Assembly: GCA_030836365.1 (NCBI GenBank)
Contig: JAURQB010000061.1
Location: forward strand, 1-9,665
DNA: 9,665 bases
Source of the DNA: Bdellovibrionota bacterium
GTDB lineage: Bacteria > Bdellovibrionota > Bacteriovoracia > Bacteriovoracales > Bacteriovoracaceae
Reading direction: 5' to 3'
The notes beneath the pieces were generated by a model. It did no database searches and was not told the origin of the DNA. It worked only from the letters and a program-made list of their open reading frames with translations. The position numbers and the translations under genes are program-made. This document shows, one piece after another, positions 1 to 8,100 of this stretch; within the stretch, counting starts at the first letter, position 1; every line of letters starts with the position of its first letter.

Positions 1-1276
1 TAGCCCTGTGCAACAAGGCTTGTACAGCGGAAATAGTTCCTGTAGATGATCCAACCCCTGCAGGGCTAGGGTTGGTTGCCATACTAACATCAGTTGATTG
101 AACATTACATGCTGGTTCTAGTTGTAGTAACGCTTCTGGATTGAGATTACATTTAGTAATGTCCCGTCTTATCTTGTCTTCAAATTTATTTATTTGCGCC
201 CAACCTGCCTCACAAACAAAAACTGCATGCATGCAGCTTTGCATGTATTTTTCATGAAAGGTAACACTTCCAAATTCAAGCTGCCCACACATTGGCGGAA
301 AGGATGGTTTTTCAGTTGTTAACTTAGAAGCATTTTTATTATACACAGAATTATACGCCATAAAAGCAGACATATCTTCATGACAAATATTTAACTGAGC
401 GGCACATGGAATTAAGTAAGAAAATGTACCAGCGTCAAGACTTATTGCCTGTTTAACTTTTGCTACAACTCCCTTTAAGCCGACTGCAAACTTAGACTCT
501 GATGCCTTCCATTTTGCTAACTGGTAATAATATCTCCCCATTAAAGTTAGCTCCCAAACAGCTGCAAGGGCCCATGAAACTTGAGCGGCAAGAAGAAACC
601 AATACTCAAATTCAAGACTGTCCTTTAAATCAAGGAGAGCACTTTTTTGAGCATCTAATGCCCCAACTTGATCACAGTAAATCTGTACTGTGCCTCCATT
701 TACAGCATCTGGCGGTAATTCAATATTTTTTTCAGCGACAGCTGCGACAAAATCATCCCATTGATCAGGGAAACTAAATTTACCAAGACTTAATTCTGAA
801 TGTTTATTTATATCTCGACAAAAGTCTGAGAATTCAGCAAGCATATTTTTGCCATCTTCATCAGCGACTGAGTATCTAATCTTAGATAAGGTTGCTCCAG
901 AAAATGAAAAAAAGGATGCAACTTGTCCAACTATTAAAGCAAGAGCTGCTGTTCCCACTAAAACAGATGAAATGCCACAGGTAATTCCAAGTTTTATTTT
1001 TTCTGGGCTAAAGCACTCTCTAGCATTACCAATGGCAACATAAGATACCAATAAAGTAGCAATGGTATTTACCCAACGAGAAGCTGCAAAAGAAGCTCCA
1101 TGCTCAGCCTCATAGGTTTCACCAGAACCCTCACTCTCCGTTGTTTTAGCCCCCACAAACTTTTGAATGTCAGGACCATCAGCTATAGAAATACTATATC
1201 TTATGCCTTCATTGTGTTCTAAAGAAAACAAACTGAATATTAATACAATGCTGACAAGTTTTCTTAATGCCTTCAT
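1..1276 (-). CDS. Cysteine-patterned multi-pass membrane protein, paralogue of the upstream gene (3' end cut off)
   Basis: I do not recognise a named family. The reading frame is open from an ATG at 1276 to the window edge, giving 425 residues with no stop. Residues 1-20 form an N-terminal hydrophobic anchor or signal (MKALRKLVSIVLIFSLFSLE). Further hydrophobic segments lie at about 68-87, 95-125 and 226-245. Cysteines at 88, 100, 153, 201, 291, 298, 330, 348, 355, 376 and 390 suggest a disulfide-bonded extracytoplasmic region after the third hydrophobic segment. It is a diverged paralogue of the 941-residue protein encoded just upstream: both have an RW[VI]...AIGxA[RK][ED]C block, an IYCDQV motif and identical cysteine spacings. 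The gene starts 3 bp after that gene's stop, with GAGGAG 9 nt before the ATG, so the two are surely one operon. Codons look more AT-rich than in the partner. The missing C-terminus may carry the further membrane pair and charged tail seen in the partner. The reading frame is well supported; the function is unknown. Confidence 0.88.
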   Translation of the reverse strand, partial: MKALRKLVSIVLIFSLFSLEHNEGIRYSISIADGPDIQKFVGAKTTESEGSGETYEAEHGASFAASRWVNTIATLLVSYVAIGNARECFSPEKIKLGITCGISSVLVGTAALALIVGQVASFFSFSGATLSKIRYSVADEDGKNMLAEFSDFCRDINKHSELSLGKFSFPDQWDDFVAAVAEKNIELPPDAVNGGTVQIYCDQVGALDAQKSALLDLKDSLEFEYWFLLAAQVSWALAAVWELTLMGRYYYQLAKWKASESKFAVGLKGVVAKVKQAISLDAGTFSYLIPCAAQLNICHEDMSAFMAYNSVYNKNASKLTTEKPSFPPMCGQLEFGSVTFHEKYMQSCMHAVFVCEAGWAQINKFEDKIRRDITKCNLNPEALLQLEPACNVQSTDVSMATNPSPAGVGSSTGTISAVQALLHRA

Positions 1277-1279
1277 TCG

Positions 1280-4105
1280 TTATTTCTCCTCAAGAAGTCG
1301 TGGATAAGCCGTTTTAAAATATCGGGTGGAAATAACATTAAAGATATTGGCGCCTGAAGTTTTTGTGACATCATCCATTCGTATATCAAGATCACTCACT
1401 CGATTTGCCTCATCCTCAAGGTCAAAATCGCCGCCACCAAAGTTTTGCTCTTTCGGTTTAAAATCAAAGTTTAGCCCACTCATGAAATCTTCATCTTTTT
1501 TCGTTTCTTCCACGCCACCTTTTTTCTTTTCTTTTAATTTATCGAGAAGATCTTTTTCGTTTTTATCCACCTCAGGCTTAGCACTCGCAAGCGCCTGCCC
1601 ACTGAGCGCCGCTTGGATTTGTGGATTCTTCGAATTACGAATTGCATTTTTAAGTCCACTTACTAACTTTTTCGTGGCCGGTTCCGGATCAAATGGCGGT
1701 AAACCTAATTTTGAGCGCTTATCATTTAACTCTTTCATCAAACGCTCTTTAACGTTCTTCACTTTTCCAATCGCATTATTTAAGTTATTGGAGGCTTTCA
1801 TTGCATTCTCGCTTATACTATCTGTCCCCCCGAGCTCATCTGCTAGCTCCTCCATCGAATTAGAAATCCCAGCGAGACCATTAACCTCTAGCGCCTTCAA
1901 CGTCGCCTTTAAACTTTTTCCCACACTTTTACAGCCGCCACGGCCATCTCCGCCCGCCGGACAAGGCGTCTTAACGCCAAGGTTATCTTCCTCATACTCC
2001 AGGTCTGCATAGTTCTCAAAGTCAGCGCTCGATTGCTGGGTTACACTTGCAGTCGATGGATTTGCCCCTGTCGCCGTTGTTTCAGACTTCAGTAAATCAA
2101 TCATCCCATCAAGCTCTGTTATATTTTCTTGCAATGCTTCTACCGTGTCACTGGTATGGGAGTAATTCAACCAGACAACTGCTTGCATTACTCCGATAAA
2201 AATAAGTCTAATCCCGGGATGATAATAAAAAAATGACATTACTTTTCTAGTATATGGAACGGCCAACACTATTAGCCCAATTGCAAATGGCAATAGGCTC
2301 ATCCACTGGGTCCCCTCATTGTTATCAAAGTCCTTACTACCGCCTGCATTCGCCGTGGACATAACCATACTAAACATCGACGAAAGATGCTCTACTGCTT
2401 TTTCTAAATCACCATTGGAAGAATACCAATCAGCAGGTTCATTAAATAATAAACCTCTGCCAGCAGGAGTTGTTGGCGGGGTCTCTTTTTCTGTGCACGC
2501 TTTGGCACATGCATCCATCGCCTTGTTACCTGCAATCACTTCAGCAGCCTTTGCATTCATCGCCTGCTCAATTACTCTTACCGACACACTGCTGGAGAGA
2601 TCACCACTTTCGTTTGCAGCTTTTAATGCTTGATATTCTGCAACTAAATTTCTCACATTAATGCCATATTCGGCATCTATTAATTCTTGTGGATCCATCC
2701 CTAGCACTAAATTCAAACCGGGCACCTCCGGTCCATCACCAAGAAGACGTTTAACACGACGACTTCTCTCATCCATTGCAGACTGTATTTCACTATTAAA
2801 ACCATCACTAGCTAGCGGAGGAATCGAACATTTTTCTTCTTCCGCACTTTCTGCTTCCGCTACTTTATATGTGACGTAATGGTTCAAACATTTTTGCACG
2901 ATGCCCACAGCAGCTCCAATAGTAGACGTCGCAGATTGATTGGGAACAAGATTCGTTTTTATTCGTTCGCAGCTCGCTAATGCGAAATAACAAGCCTTCT
3001 CACTTGGACGCCTCGCCGTTTCAGATGTTACGTAATCAGCGATACAGACAAATGTATTACTGGGCATTGGAGTTGTTTCTGTTGCCTGACTTTTTTCACC
3101 ATAAACATGCAAAAAACTATAGAGCGATTGCAAAGATTTAGTGCAGGCCTTAATTGGATTTAGGCAAAGTGTTTCAAACAACTGAGGATTTGGATCGGGA
3201 GGTGTTGCTGAACTTGCTGTATTCAATGCAGTTTGAATCCTTTTTTCTGTTTCCTCTTTCTCAAGGCAGGCAATTGTTAGGCCCAGTGCCGATTTTTCAT
3301 CTGCATGATGGGCCCATTGTCGGAACAGTTGAACGAGTTCAACAAGTCCAGCAACGATAAAGGATACTCCCGCGGTTAACGTTAGACTTTTTTTCGTTTC
3401 AAACGCATCCTTCATCTCTTTCAAGGCCGCAGACTGAACTTGAACTGCAGCAACTTGATCACAATAAATTTCAAAACCATAAGTGCTCGAATCCTCCGCG
3501 AGCTCGAACATCTCCCCTTGCCCTCCTGGTTTGAAACTCTCTAAAGCTCCTGATTCAAGCGCCTCCACTGCTTTTTTTCGACTGTCATGGCCGTTCCACT
3601 CTTTGCAGAAATTACTCCACTCATCTAAATTTTCTTGATTAAATTTTAACTTTTCTGTGTAGTTTTTCGTCGTGCTGACGATTAGAATGATTTCCCCAAC
3701 AATGTAAGCGAGTGCTCCTATACTCAGTGGAATTGTTGATAAGGCGCAAATTCCGCTCATCATTCCACTTCTTACTCCCGAAATGCAATCTTTGGCAGCA
3801 CCGATGGCCGTCATCGAAAGCACGATCATCATAAAGCTACTTATCCATCGGTCATTCGTTAATCGATCAAGGGCGGATGATTTTACCGAATCAAAACAAT
3901 CATCCTTGTCACTCGATTCACCTTCTCCACACTCTTTTTTACCACCAGTATAATCACCTAGTTCATTTGGGTTTTCTTCTTGAAAAGCAGATGGCGTTTC
4001 ACCTTCAGCGTAAGCACTGCACATTCTCACTGAGTGGCCAATCTCCATCAGTGAAAAACTTAAAATCATCACAATAACGCACAATTGGTGAAGAGTTTTT
4101 AGCAA
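1280..4105 (-). CDS. Large cysteine-rich multi-pass membrane protein, 941 aa, first gene of a tandem paralogue pair
   Basis: I do not recognise a named family. The start is TTG at 4105: GGGAG stands 6 nt upstream, and this start gives an N-terminal hydrophobic signal or anchor (residues 5-20, CVIVMILSFSLM core). Hydrophobic segments follow at about 87-105, 115-145, 240-262, 601-618 and 631-648. Between the third and fourth lies a loop of about 340 residues with ten cysteines (280, 314, 321, 354, 372, 379, 406, 426, 533, 537), which suggests an oxidising extracytoplasmic location. Residues 650-900 are polar and charged, with a Gly-rich CPAGGDGRGGC patch at 715-725 and a Lys/Glu-rich stretch near 850-872. 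The C-terminus ends in an aromatic/basic tail (IFNVISTRYFKTAYPRLL). The paralogous gene follows after 3 bp, and the two match across the first 430 or so residues. A structural or secretion-linked envelope role is possible but no catalytic motif is visible. The gene call is firm; the function is unknown. Confidence 0.92.
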   Translation of the reverse strand: MLKTLHQLCVIVMILSFSLMEIGHSVRMCSAYAEGETPSAFQEENPNELGDYTGGKKECGEGESSDKDDCFDSVKSSALDRLTNDRWISSFMMIVLSMTAIGAAKDCISGVRSGMMSGICALSTIPLSIGALAYIVGEIILIVSTTKNYTEKLKFNQENLDEWSNFCKEWNGHDSRKKAVEALESGALESFKPGGQGEMFELAEDSSTYGFEIYCDQVAAVQVQSAALKEMKDAFETKKSLTLTAGVSFIVAGLVELVQLFRQWAHHADEKSALGLTIACLEKEETEKRIQTALNTASSATPPDPNPQLFETLCLNPIKACTKSLQSLYSFLHVYGEKSQATETTPMPSNTFVCIADYVTSETARRPSEKACYFALASCERIKTNLVPNQSATSTIGAAVGIVQKCLNHYVTYKVAEAESAEEEKCSIPPLASDGFNSEIQSAMDERSRRVKRLLGDGPEVPGLNLVLGMDPQELIDAEYGINVRNLVAEYQALKAANESGDLSSSVSVRVIEQAMNAKAAEVIAGNKAMDACAKACTEKETPPTTPAGRGLLFNEPADWYSSNGDLEKAVEHLSSMFSMVMSTANAGGSKDFDNNEGTQWMSLLPFAIGLIVLAVPYTRKVMSFFYYHPGIRLIFIGVMQAVVWLNYSHTSDTVEALQENITELDGMIDLLKSETTATGANPSTASVTQQSSADFENYADLEYEEDNLGVKTPCPAGGDGRGGCKSVGKSLKATLKALEVNGLAGISNSMEELADELGGTDSISENAMKASNNLNNAIGKVKNVKERLMKELNDKRSKLGLPPFDPEPATKKLVSGLKNAIRNSKNPQIQAALSGQALASAKPEVDKNEKDLLDKLKEKKKGGVEETKKDEDFMSGLNFDFKPKEQNFGGGDFDLEDEANRVSDLDIRMDDVTKTSGANIFNVISTRYFKTAYPRLLEEK
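1286..1291 (-). promoter_or_regulatory. Ribosome binding site inside the end of the upstream gene
   Basis: On the minus strand this reads GAGGAG, 9 nt before the ATG at 1276. It lies within the last codons (Glu-Glu) of the 941-residue gene. That placement supports the chosen start and suggests translational coupling of the two membrane-protein genes. Confidence 0.75.
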
Positions 4106-4111
4106 GGTTTT

Positions 4112-4116
4112 CTCCC
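4112..4116 (-). promoter_or_regulatory. Ribosome binding site deciding the TTG start of the 941-residue gene
   Basis: On the minus strand this is GGGAG followed by 6 nt (AAAACC) and then TTG at 4105. The next in-frame ATG (Met13) lies inside the hydrophobic core and would destroy the signal or anchor. The TTG start is therefore preferred. Confidence 0.7.
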
Positions 4117-4223
4117 AATCTCTTATTCTTACTTGGACGTGATAAAATTCGGGACTTTAAGGAAAATTATTAAGTCTCATTGTGTAAGAAAATGTTTTCT
4201 ATCTTATTGATTATTCTACAACT

Positions 4224-4243
4224 CTTCGCTCCGCGTCGCGAAG
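4224..4243. repeat. GC-rich inverted repeat (CTTCGC/GCGAAG) in the divergent intergenic region
   Basis: CTTCGC at 4224-4229 pairs with GCGAAG at 4238-4243 across an 8-nt GC-rich loop. Immediately after it lies a second short palindrome, GGCAA-A-TTGCC at 4248-4258. Neither is followed by a T-run on either strand, so neither looks like a terminator. The pair could be a regulatory site or a copy of a short interspersed repeat; one window cannot distinguish these. Confidence 0.5.
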
Positions 4244-4318
4244 CGGGGGCAAATTGCCACCAAAATACTTACATTTAGCCTAATAACCAGAAATTATTTA
4301 CCGACACGGCCAGAATCC

Positions 4319-4347
4319 TTGAAAAAACGCACCTCGTTGGATAACAA
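4319..4347 (+). promoter_or_regulatory. Weak candidate promoter for the lipoprotein gene
   Basis: TTGAAA at 4319-4324 resembles a -35 box. After a 17-bp spacer comes TAACAA at 4342-4347, a poor -10 match. The position would give a leader of roughly 20-25 nt before the ATG at 4377. The stronger TAAAAT at 4356-4361 lies too close to the start codon to serve unless the mRNA were almost leaderless. Confidence 0.25.
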
Positions 4348-4376
4348 AGCCCCAATAAAATTTATGGGAGAAATTC

Positions 4377-5066
4377 ATGAAGCATTTTCTAATACTAGCT
4401 TTTGCACTCACTCTTGGTGGTTGCTACAAAAAAAATATCGACGGAGACTTCTCTGTTTATGAAGCTTTTGAACTTAAAAAAGGAAAAAAAGTTATCACCA
4501 TCGAACCAAATGAATACACGGCGACGTTAAGAATGAAAGATCGCAAAAAATTTCAGTTGGTCCTTCCAGGTGTTAAGGGGAAGAAATTTACCTTTAAATT
4601 TCCAAAACAATTTATGGTTCCTCGAGCAAATGGCAACTTAAAACTTAGTGCGCGTGACTTAAATCAGCCAGTTGATGTTGAGCTTAATTTCAATACAAAC
4701 ACAAATCGCTCAGCGGCGGAAAATGTTGTTGAAAGCTGCTCTCGAACATTTTATGACCGAATTTGTCGTTGGGAAACAACTCCTGGAAGAAGAGTGTGCC
4801 GAACTGATTCACATGGCCGTCGCGTTTGTCGAAACGAGCCACCAAGACGAAGACGTGTTTGTCGAAGTGTTCCAAGAACAATCTATGGTTCTAGAGACGT
4901 AACCGTAAGATTTATTTCAACAGAGAAACTTTATATTGCTGACCTCTTTCGCCCAAGCTCTGACGAGATTGTCGCGACCTACAAAGGACGTGAATACAGC
5001 TCTCGTCGCGAAGTTTTAAACCGTGGCGTTTGTCGTTTGGACTATCCTCGAAATAGACGTTTCTAA
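4377..5066 (+). CDS. Exported lipoprotein with repeated Val-Cys-Arg motifs, 229 aa
   Basis: The start is ATG with GGGAGA 5 nt upstream. Residues 1-15 form a signal peptide ending in a lipobox, LGG-C16, so the protein is predicted to be lipid-anchored at Cys16. Residues 20-115 are rich in Lys and alternating hydrophobic residues, suggesting a beta-rich domain. Residues 121-163 form an Arg/Cys repeat: cysteines at 121, 130, 141, 151 and 162 are spaced 9-11 apart, and the last four are followed by Arg (ICR once, VCR three times). A fifth [IV]CR occurs at 218-220 near the C-terminus. The six non-lipid cysteines could form disulfides or bind metal. The positive charge could favour contact with phosphate-rich partners; both are inference. 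The gene stands alone, diverging from the membrane operon and closed by its own terminator. Similar Cys/Arg-repeat lipoproteins occur, to my recollection, in predatory bacteria. The function is unknown. Confidence 0.9.
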   Translation: MKHFLILAFALTLGGCYKKNIDGDFSVYEAFELKKGKKVITIEPNEYTATLRMKDRKKFQLVLPGVKGKKFTFKFPKQFMVPRANGNLKLSARDLNQPVDVELNFNTNTNRSAAENVVESCSRTFYDRICRWETTPGRRVCRTDSHGRRVCRNEPPRRRRVCRSVPRTIYGSRDVTVRFISTEKLYIADLFRPSSDEIVATYKGREYSSRREVLNRGVCRLDYPRNRRF

Positions 5067-5092
5067 AAACCACCAAACAAATTATTTTTATC

Positions 5093-5125
5093 AAGCCCCT
5101 TCATTATTGTAGGGGCTTTTTTTTT
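5093..5125 (+). terminator. Rho-independent terminator after the lipoprotein gene
   Basis: AAGCCCCT (5093-5100) pairs with AGGGGCTT (5111-5118) to make an 8-bp stem with a 10-nt loop. It runs into nine T residues (5117-5125). It lies about 27 bp after the lipoprotein stop codon. The reverse strand lacks a comparable long T-run at the stem base, so it acts for plus-strand transcription. Confidence 0.92.
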
Positions 5126-5150
5126 GCCAAAAAAATACCGAACCATGTGA

Positions 5151-8100
5151 GTGAAGAAATATTGTTTTCTGCTTATTATCCTCTCCTTTTCACTGCTTTG
5201 TAACGAAGTAAGCTTCGAAGATAGCGTTTGGAATGGTGAACCAATTGATCAAGTCACCGAAGAAATAAAACAACTATGCGGTGAAACCTGCAGCGGGCCT
5301 GAAGAGCAAATTAAAATTGCCACGCGAGCAAAAGAAATTGAAAGGCAATATATCCAAGACTTTACCAACTGGATAAAGCAAATGCCGCCCGAGATGAGAG
5401 ATACAATAAGTGGTCTCACTTATGATGACTCAAAGTCCCCTCGCGAAAATGAAGTCACCCAACCTCATAAACTAAGAGAGCTTTTCAACGACGAGGGGTT
5501 TATTGATATACTAATTCAAGACCACCCAAGCTCTCCTCCTGTTAATCGCGATCAATTAATGACAAACTTCACCAAGTACTACAACTCCCTTGGCGCACTA
5601 TCCGTTTTAAAATTTCAATGTATCAATTCAAACCCCGAAGACAGGGAAGCTTGCCCGCTTCAAACGGAACTACCCAAGGTAGAAAGTATTAAATTTAATC
5701 CAACATCGTTAAGTTCCCAAAACAGGATGACAGAAAGTGAAGATACTCCTTCAGAAATTCCAAAAGGAAAAATTCCGGCCACGGATCCCCGTTGCCAAGA
5801 CATCGTTCAAAAATCGTTGGCCCTAGATGAAAAGGCGGGAGAGCTTGGCCCTCAAGAGTACACACGTCAACGAAGGGAGCTGGCCAATTGTGTGAACTGG
5901 TGCTCCGACGATGTAAAAGAACGCTACCCTCTTCTCTGCGCAGCTCAGGAAGCAGGCCCTAATAGTGATCGCCCTCCTATTGCTTCCCTATCTCACCAGA
6001 GGGAGGATGGATTTATTCAATACGACGGCCGCAGCATCGCCTGTGATGCTGGATGGCTTTCTCAAAATTTCTACCGACGAAACTGGAATGAACGACAAAT
6101 TGATTGCGCTATCTCTGGAAGCAGCTTGGAAATTTTTCGAGAAGATTATTATCACCTCTTGGGCTCAGTAGCGGCCAATCTTTCAGCGTCTCAAGCCGGA
6201 AACACGGCAGAAGGCGAAATATTTCAAAACTCCGCGCCTCTACAGTCTAGCTACCTCAACTATCCAGATCTCGTGCGCATGACGGCCATCTCAAAGTTTC
6301 TCAACGGATACTGTGATTTAACAGGAAATGTACCGGCCAACGTTCCTGATTCTTGCTCACCATACCAGAAAGGAATTCAAAATTATCGGTGCAATAAAGA
6401 AGTTACACCAGATAAGCCTGAATATATAAAAACGGCCAAACAGCTGAGAAAACTTCATCAAGAAAAAGCTCGCTTAAACGAGCTCGCCAATAGTGAAATC
6501 TATAAAGGCGTGCGCGATTTTATTGCCACCGGAATCGCTCCCAATACAAGTACGTTAATGGGACTCTCGCCAACTCAAGCCTATACAAACTACTCCGCAC
6601 TGACGGCGCAAATTGATCAAGTAGATGCCTCAATTGTAGAGCTCTCTGGAAAATTCCCCCTACTCATGAGTGGACTCAGTACAGATACGCCCATTGAGGA
6701 TCAAGATTTAACCAACGAAGGAATTATTAGTGAGCTCAGTCAGCTCGATGAAAATAATATTAATCAACGAACATTTAATCGGCTTTACAAGAAAGCCAAA
6801 TCCAATGCTGGTGAAAAATTTTCGAGCAGTTTAAATAGTATGTGTGACGCAAGATCTGGAATAACAGATGATCAAATTATTTTGATGCCTGAGTTTACCG
6901 GGCCCACCCTTCAAAAATTTCCTCAATATGAAGTAGCGCAACTCTGTCTTGAATCACGTTTCGGCCCAGAGGATATGAAGCAGCTCATTGACGATGCCGC
7001 TATTCCTGGTGCGGCCATTGGTTGCTTGGCCGCATCCATCGGACCTCAAGCTGTTGCAGTTGGAGCAATTTGTGGGGCCATGTTCGCGGGACATGGATAT
7101 TACGTTTATCAACGAGAGAAAAATAAACTTATTCAAATTCAAGAGTGCCGTCAAAGCACGCGAGGGCAGGATTTTTGTGATAACGATGAATATCTCGCGC
7201 AAAAATCAGACTACGATCATGCATTATTGAATCTTCAAATTTCAATTGCCACTCTCCCTCTTGATATTGTTTTACCTGGGGCCATTGAATATGGGCCAAG
7301 ACTGATGCAGGCATTAAGGTCAGCAGACGAGCTCCCCATTCAAGAGGCCATTCGATTAGCAAAAAGTGTTGAAGATGAATTAATGAATATTAGAAAGATC
7401 ACCAATCCAGAGGAGCAGGCGCAGGCACTTGAGCAATTAATCACGAGAATAAAATCCCATAATGATTACAACCCTATTGATGTCGTTGCGGGTGCCGAAG
7501 ATACTTTTTCAATTATCCAACGCGGAGAAGACGGCCGACAACGTTTTATTCCCTTCACTCCTGGTACGAATGACGTCTCCTCTTTGGAAAACTTTACAAT
7601 AATTGAGCGCACCTCAGGCTATGAGGGGGGAAAATTAATTGAAATGGATGTTGAGTTTCCACAAGATCCACTTTTTTTCGAGGCATCAAGTGGCCTAACC
7701 AGTCAGAGTACATTTAAAGGTGGCGTCGCTCACGGAATTACTTATCCAGTCCATTCTCCCGCACTGGAAATCTACCAGCAAGGAGATTCATTTCTCTATC
7801 CAAAACTAGGCCGGGCCAATGAAGTCTACGAGCGTCTTGGCCAGGAATTTTCTCGAGTAGGACTATCAAACAATGTTCGCTTTGTTGATGATTCCGTAGT
7901 TGGTAGTGCTGAAAATTTTTATGGAGGAATGGAGAACTTTATTCGTCAGCTTCACTGCCCAGGAGGACCACCTGGATCACTTTGCTGGCCGATGGGAGCA
8001 GATGGTATTTTCCATCTTCACGATATCGGTGCTCACTATTCTAAACTTTACCAACTCCCGGAAGATGTCGTTAGACAAGTCTCCCATCAAACGCAAACAG

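Larger units (their letters stand above)
4106..4376. other. Divergent intergenic region between the membrane-protein operon and the lipoprotein gene
   Basis: This 271-bp stretch has no credible coding sequence. It separates divergently transcribed genes and so should hold promoters for both strands. Both flanks carry a GGGAGA-type ribosome binding site. On the minus strand the AT-rich part around 4150-4180 contains a TAATAAT string that could be a -10 element, but I find no convincing -35 partner. A GC-rich palindromic patch (about 4222-4260) stands out from the AT-rich surroundings. Confidence 0.6.

Noticed and set aside
895..915. Possible frameshift at the run of T residues (minus strand) in the left-edge gene
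   Set aside because: Translating through the run keeps the frame, and the hydrophobic segment and later motifs matching the paralogue (IYCDQV, cysteine spacing) remain in phase.
502..1043. Two short plus-strand open frames opposite the left-edge gene
   Set aside because: Both lie antisense to a frame that is open for 425 codons and is paralogous to its neighbour. They have no recognisable protein character.
1326..2012. Open frame of 228 codons on the plus strand, opposite the 941-residue gene
   Set aside because: It is a Ser/Phe-rich shadow of the Lys/Glu/Gly-rich coding strand, with no ribosome binding site. The opposite frame is much longer, has a signal sequence, membrane segments and a paralogue.
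4224..4258. Terminator for either divergent gene
   Set aside because: The stems are not followed by a T-run on either strand, and the region lies upstream of both genes, not downstream.
4690..5094. Minus-strand open frames across the lipoprotein gene
   Set aside because: They are shadows of a plus-strand gene that has a ribosome binding site, lipobox and terminator.
5187..5201. Lipobox at Cys17 of the 1216-residue protein
   Set aside because: The residues before Cys17 are S-L-L, with Leu rather than Gly/Ala/Ser at -1. This does not fit a lipobox, so an ordinary signal peptide is more likely.
8010..8040. HD-GYP or HD phosphohydrolase assignment from the HDIG string
   Set aside because: The usual Lys after HDIG, the upstream His at the expected distance and the later His/Asp pattern are not evident. 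I kept the histidine cluster as an observation only.
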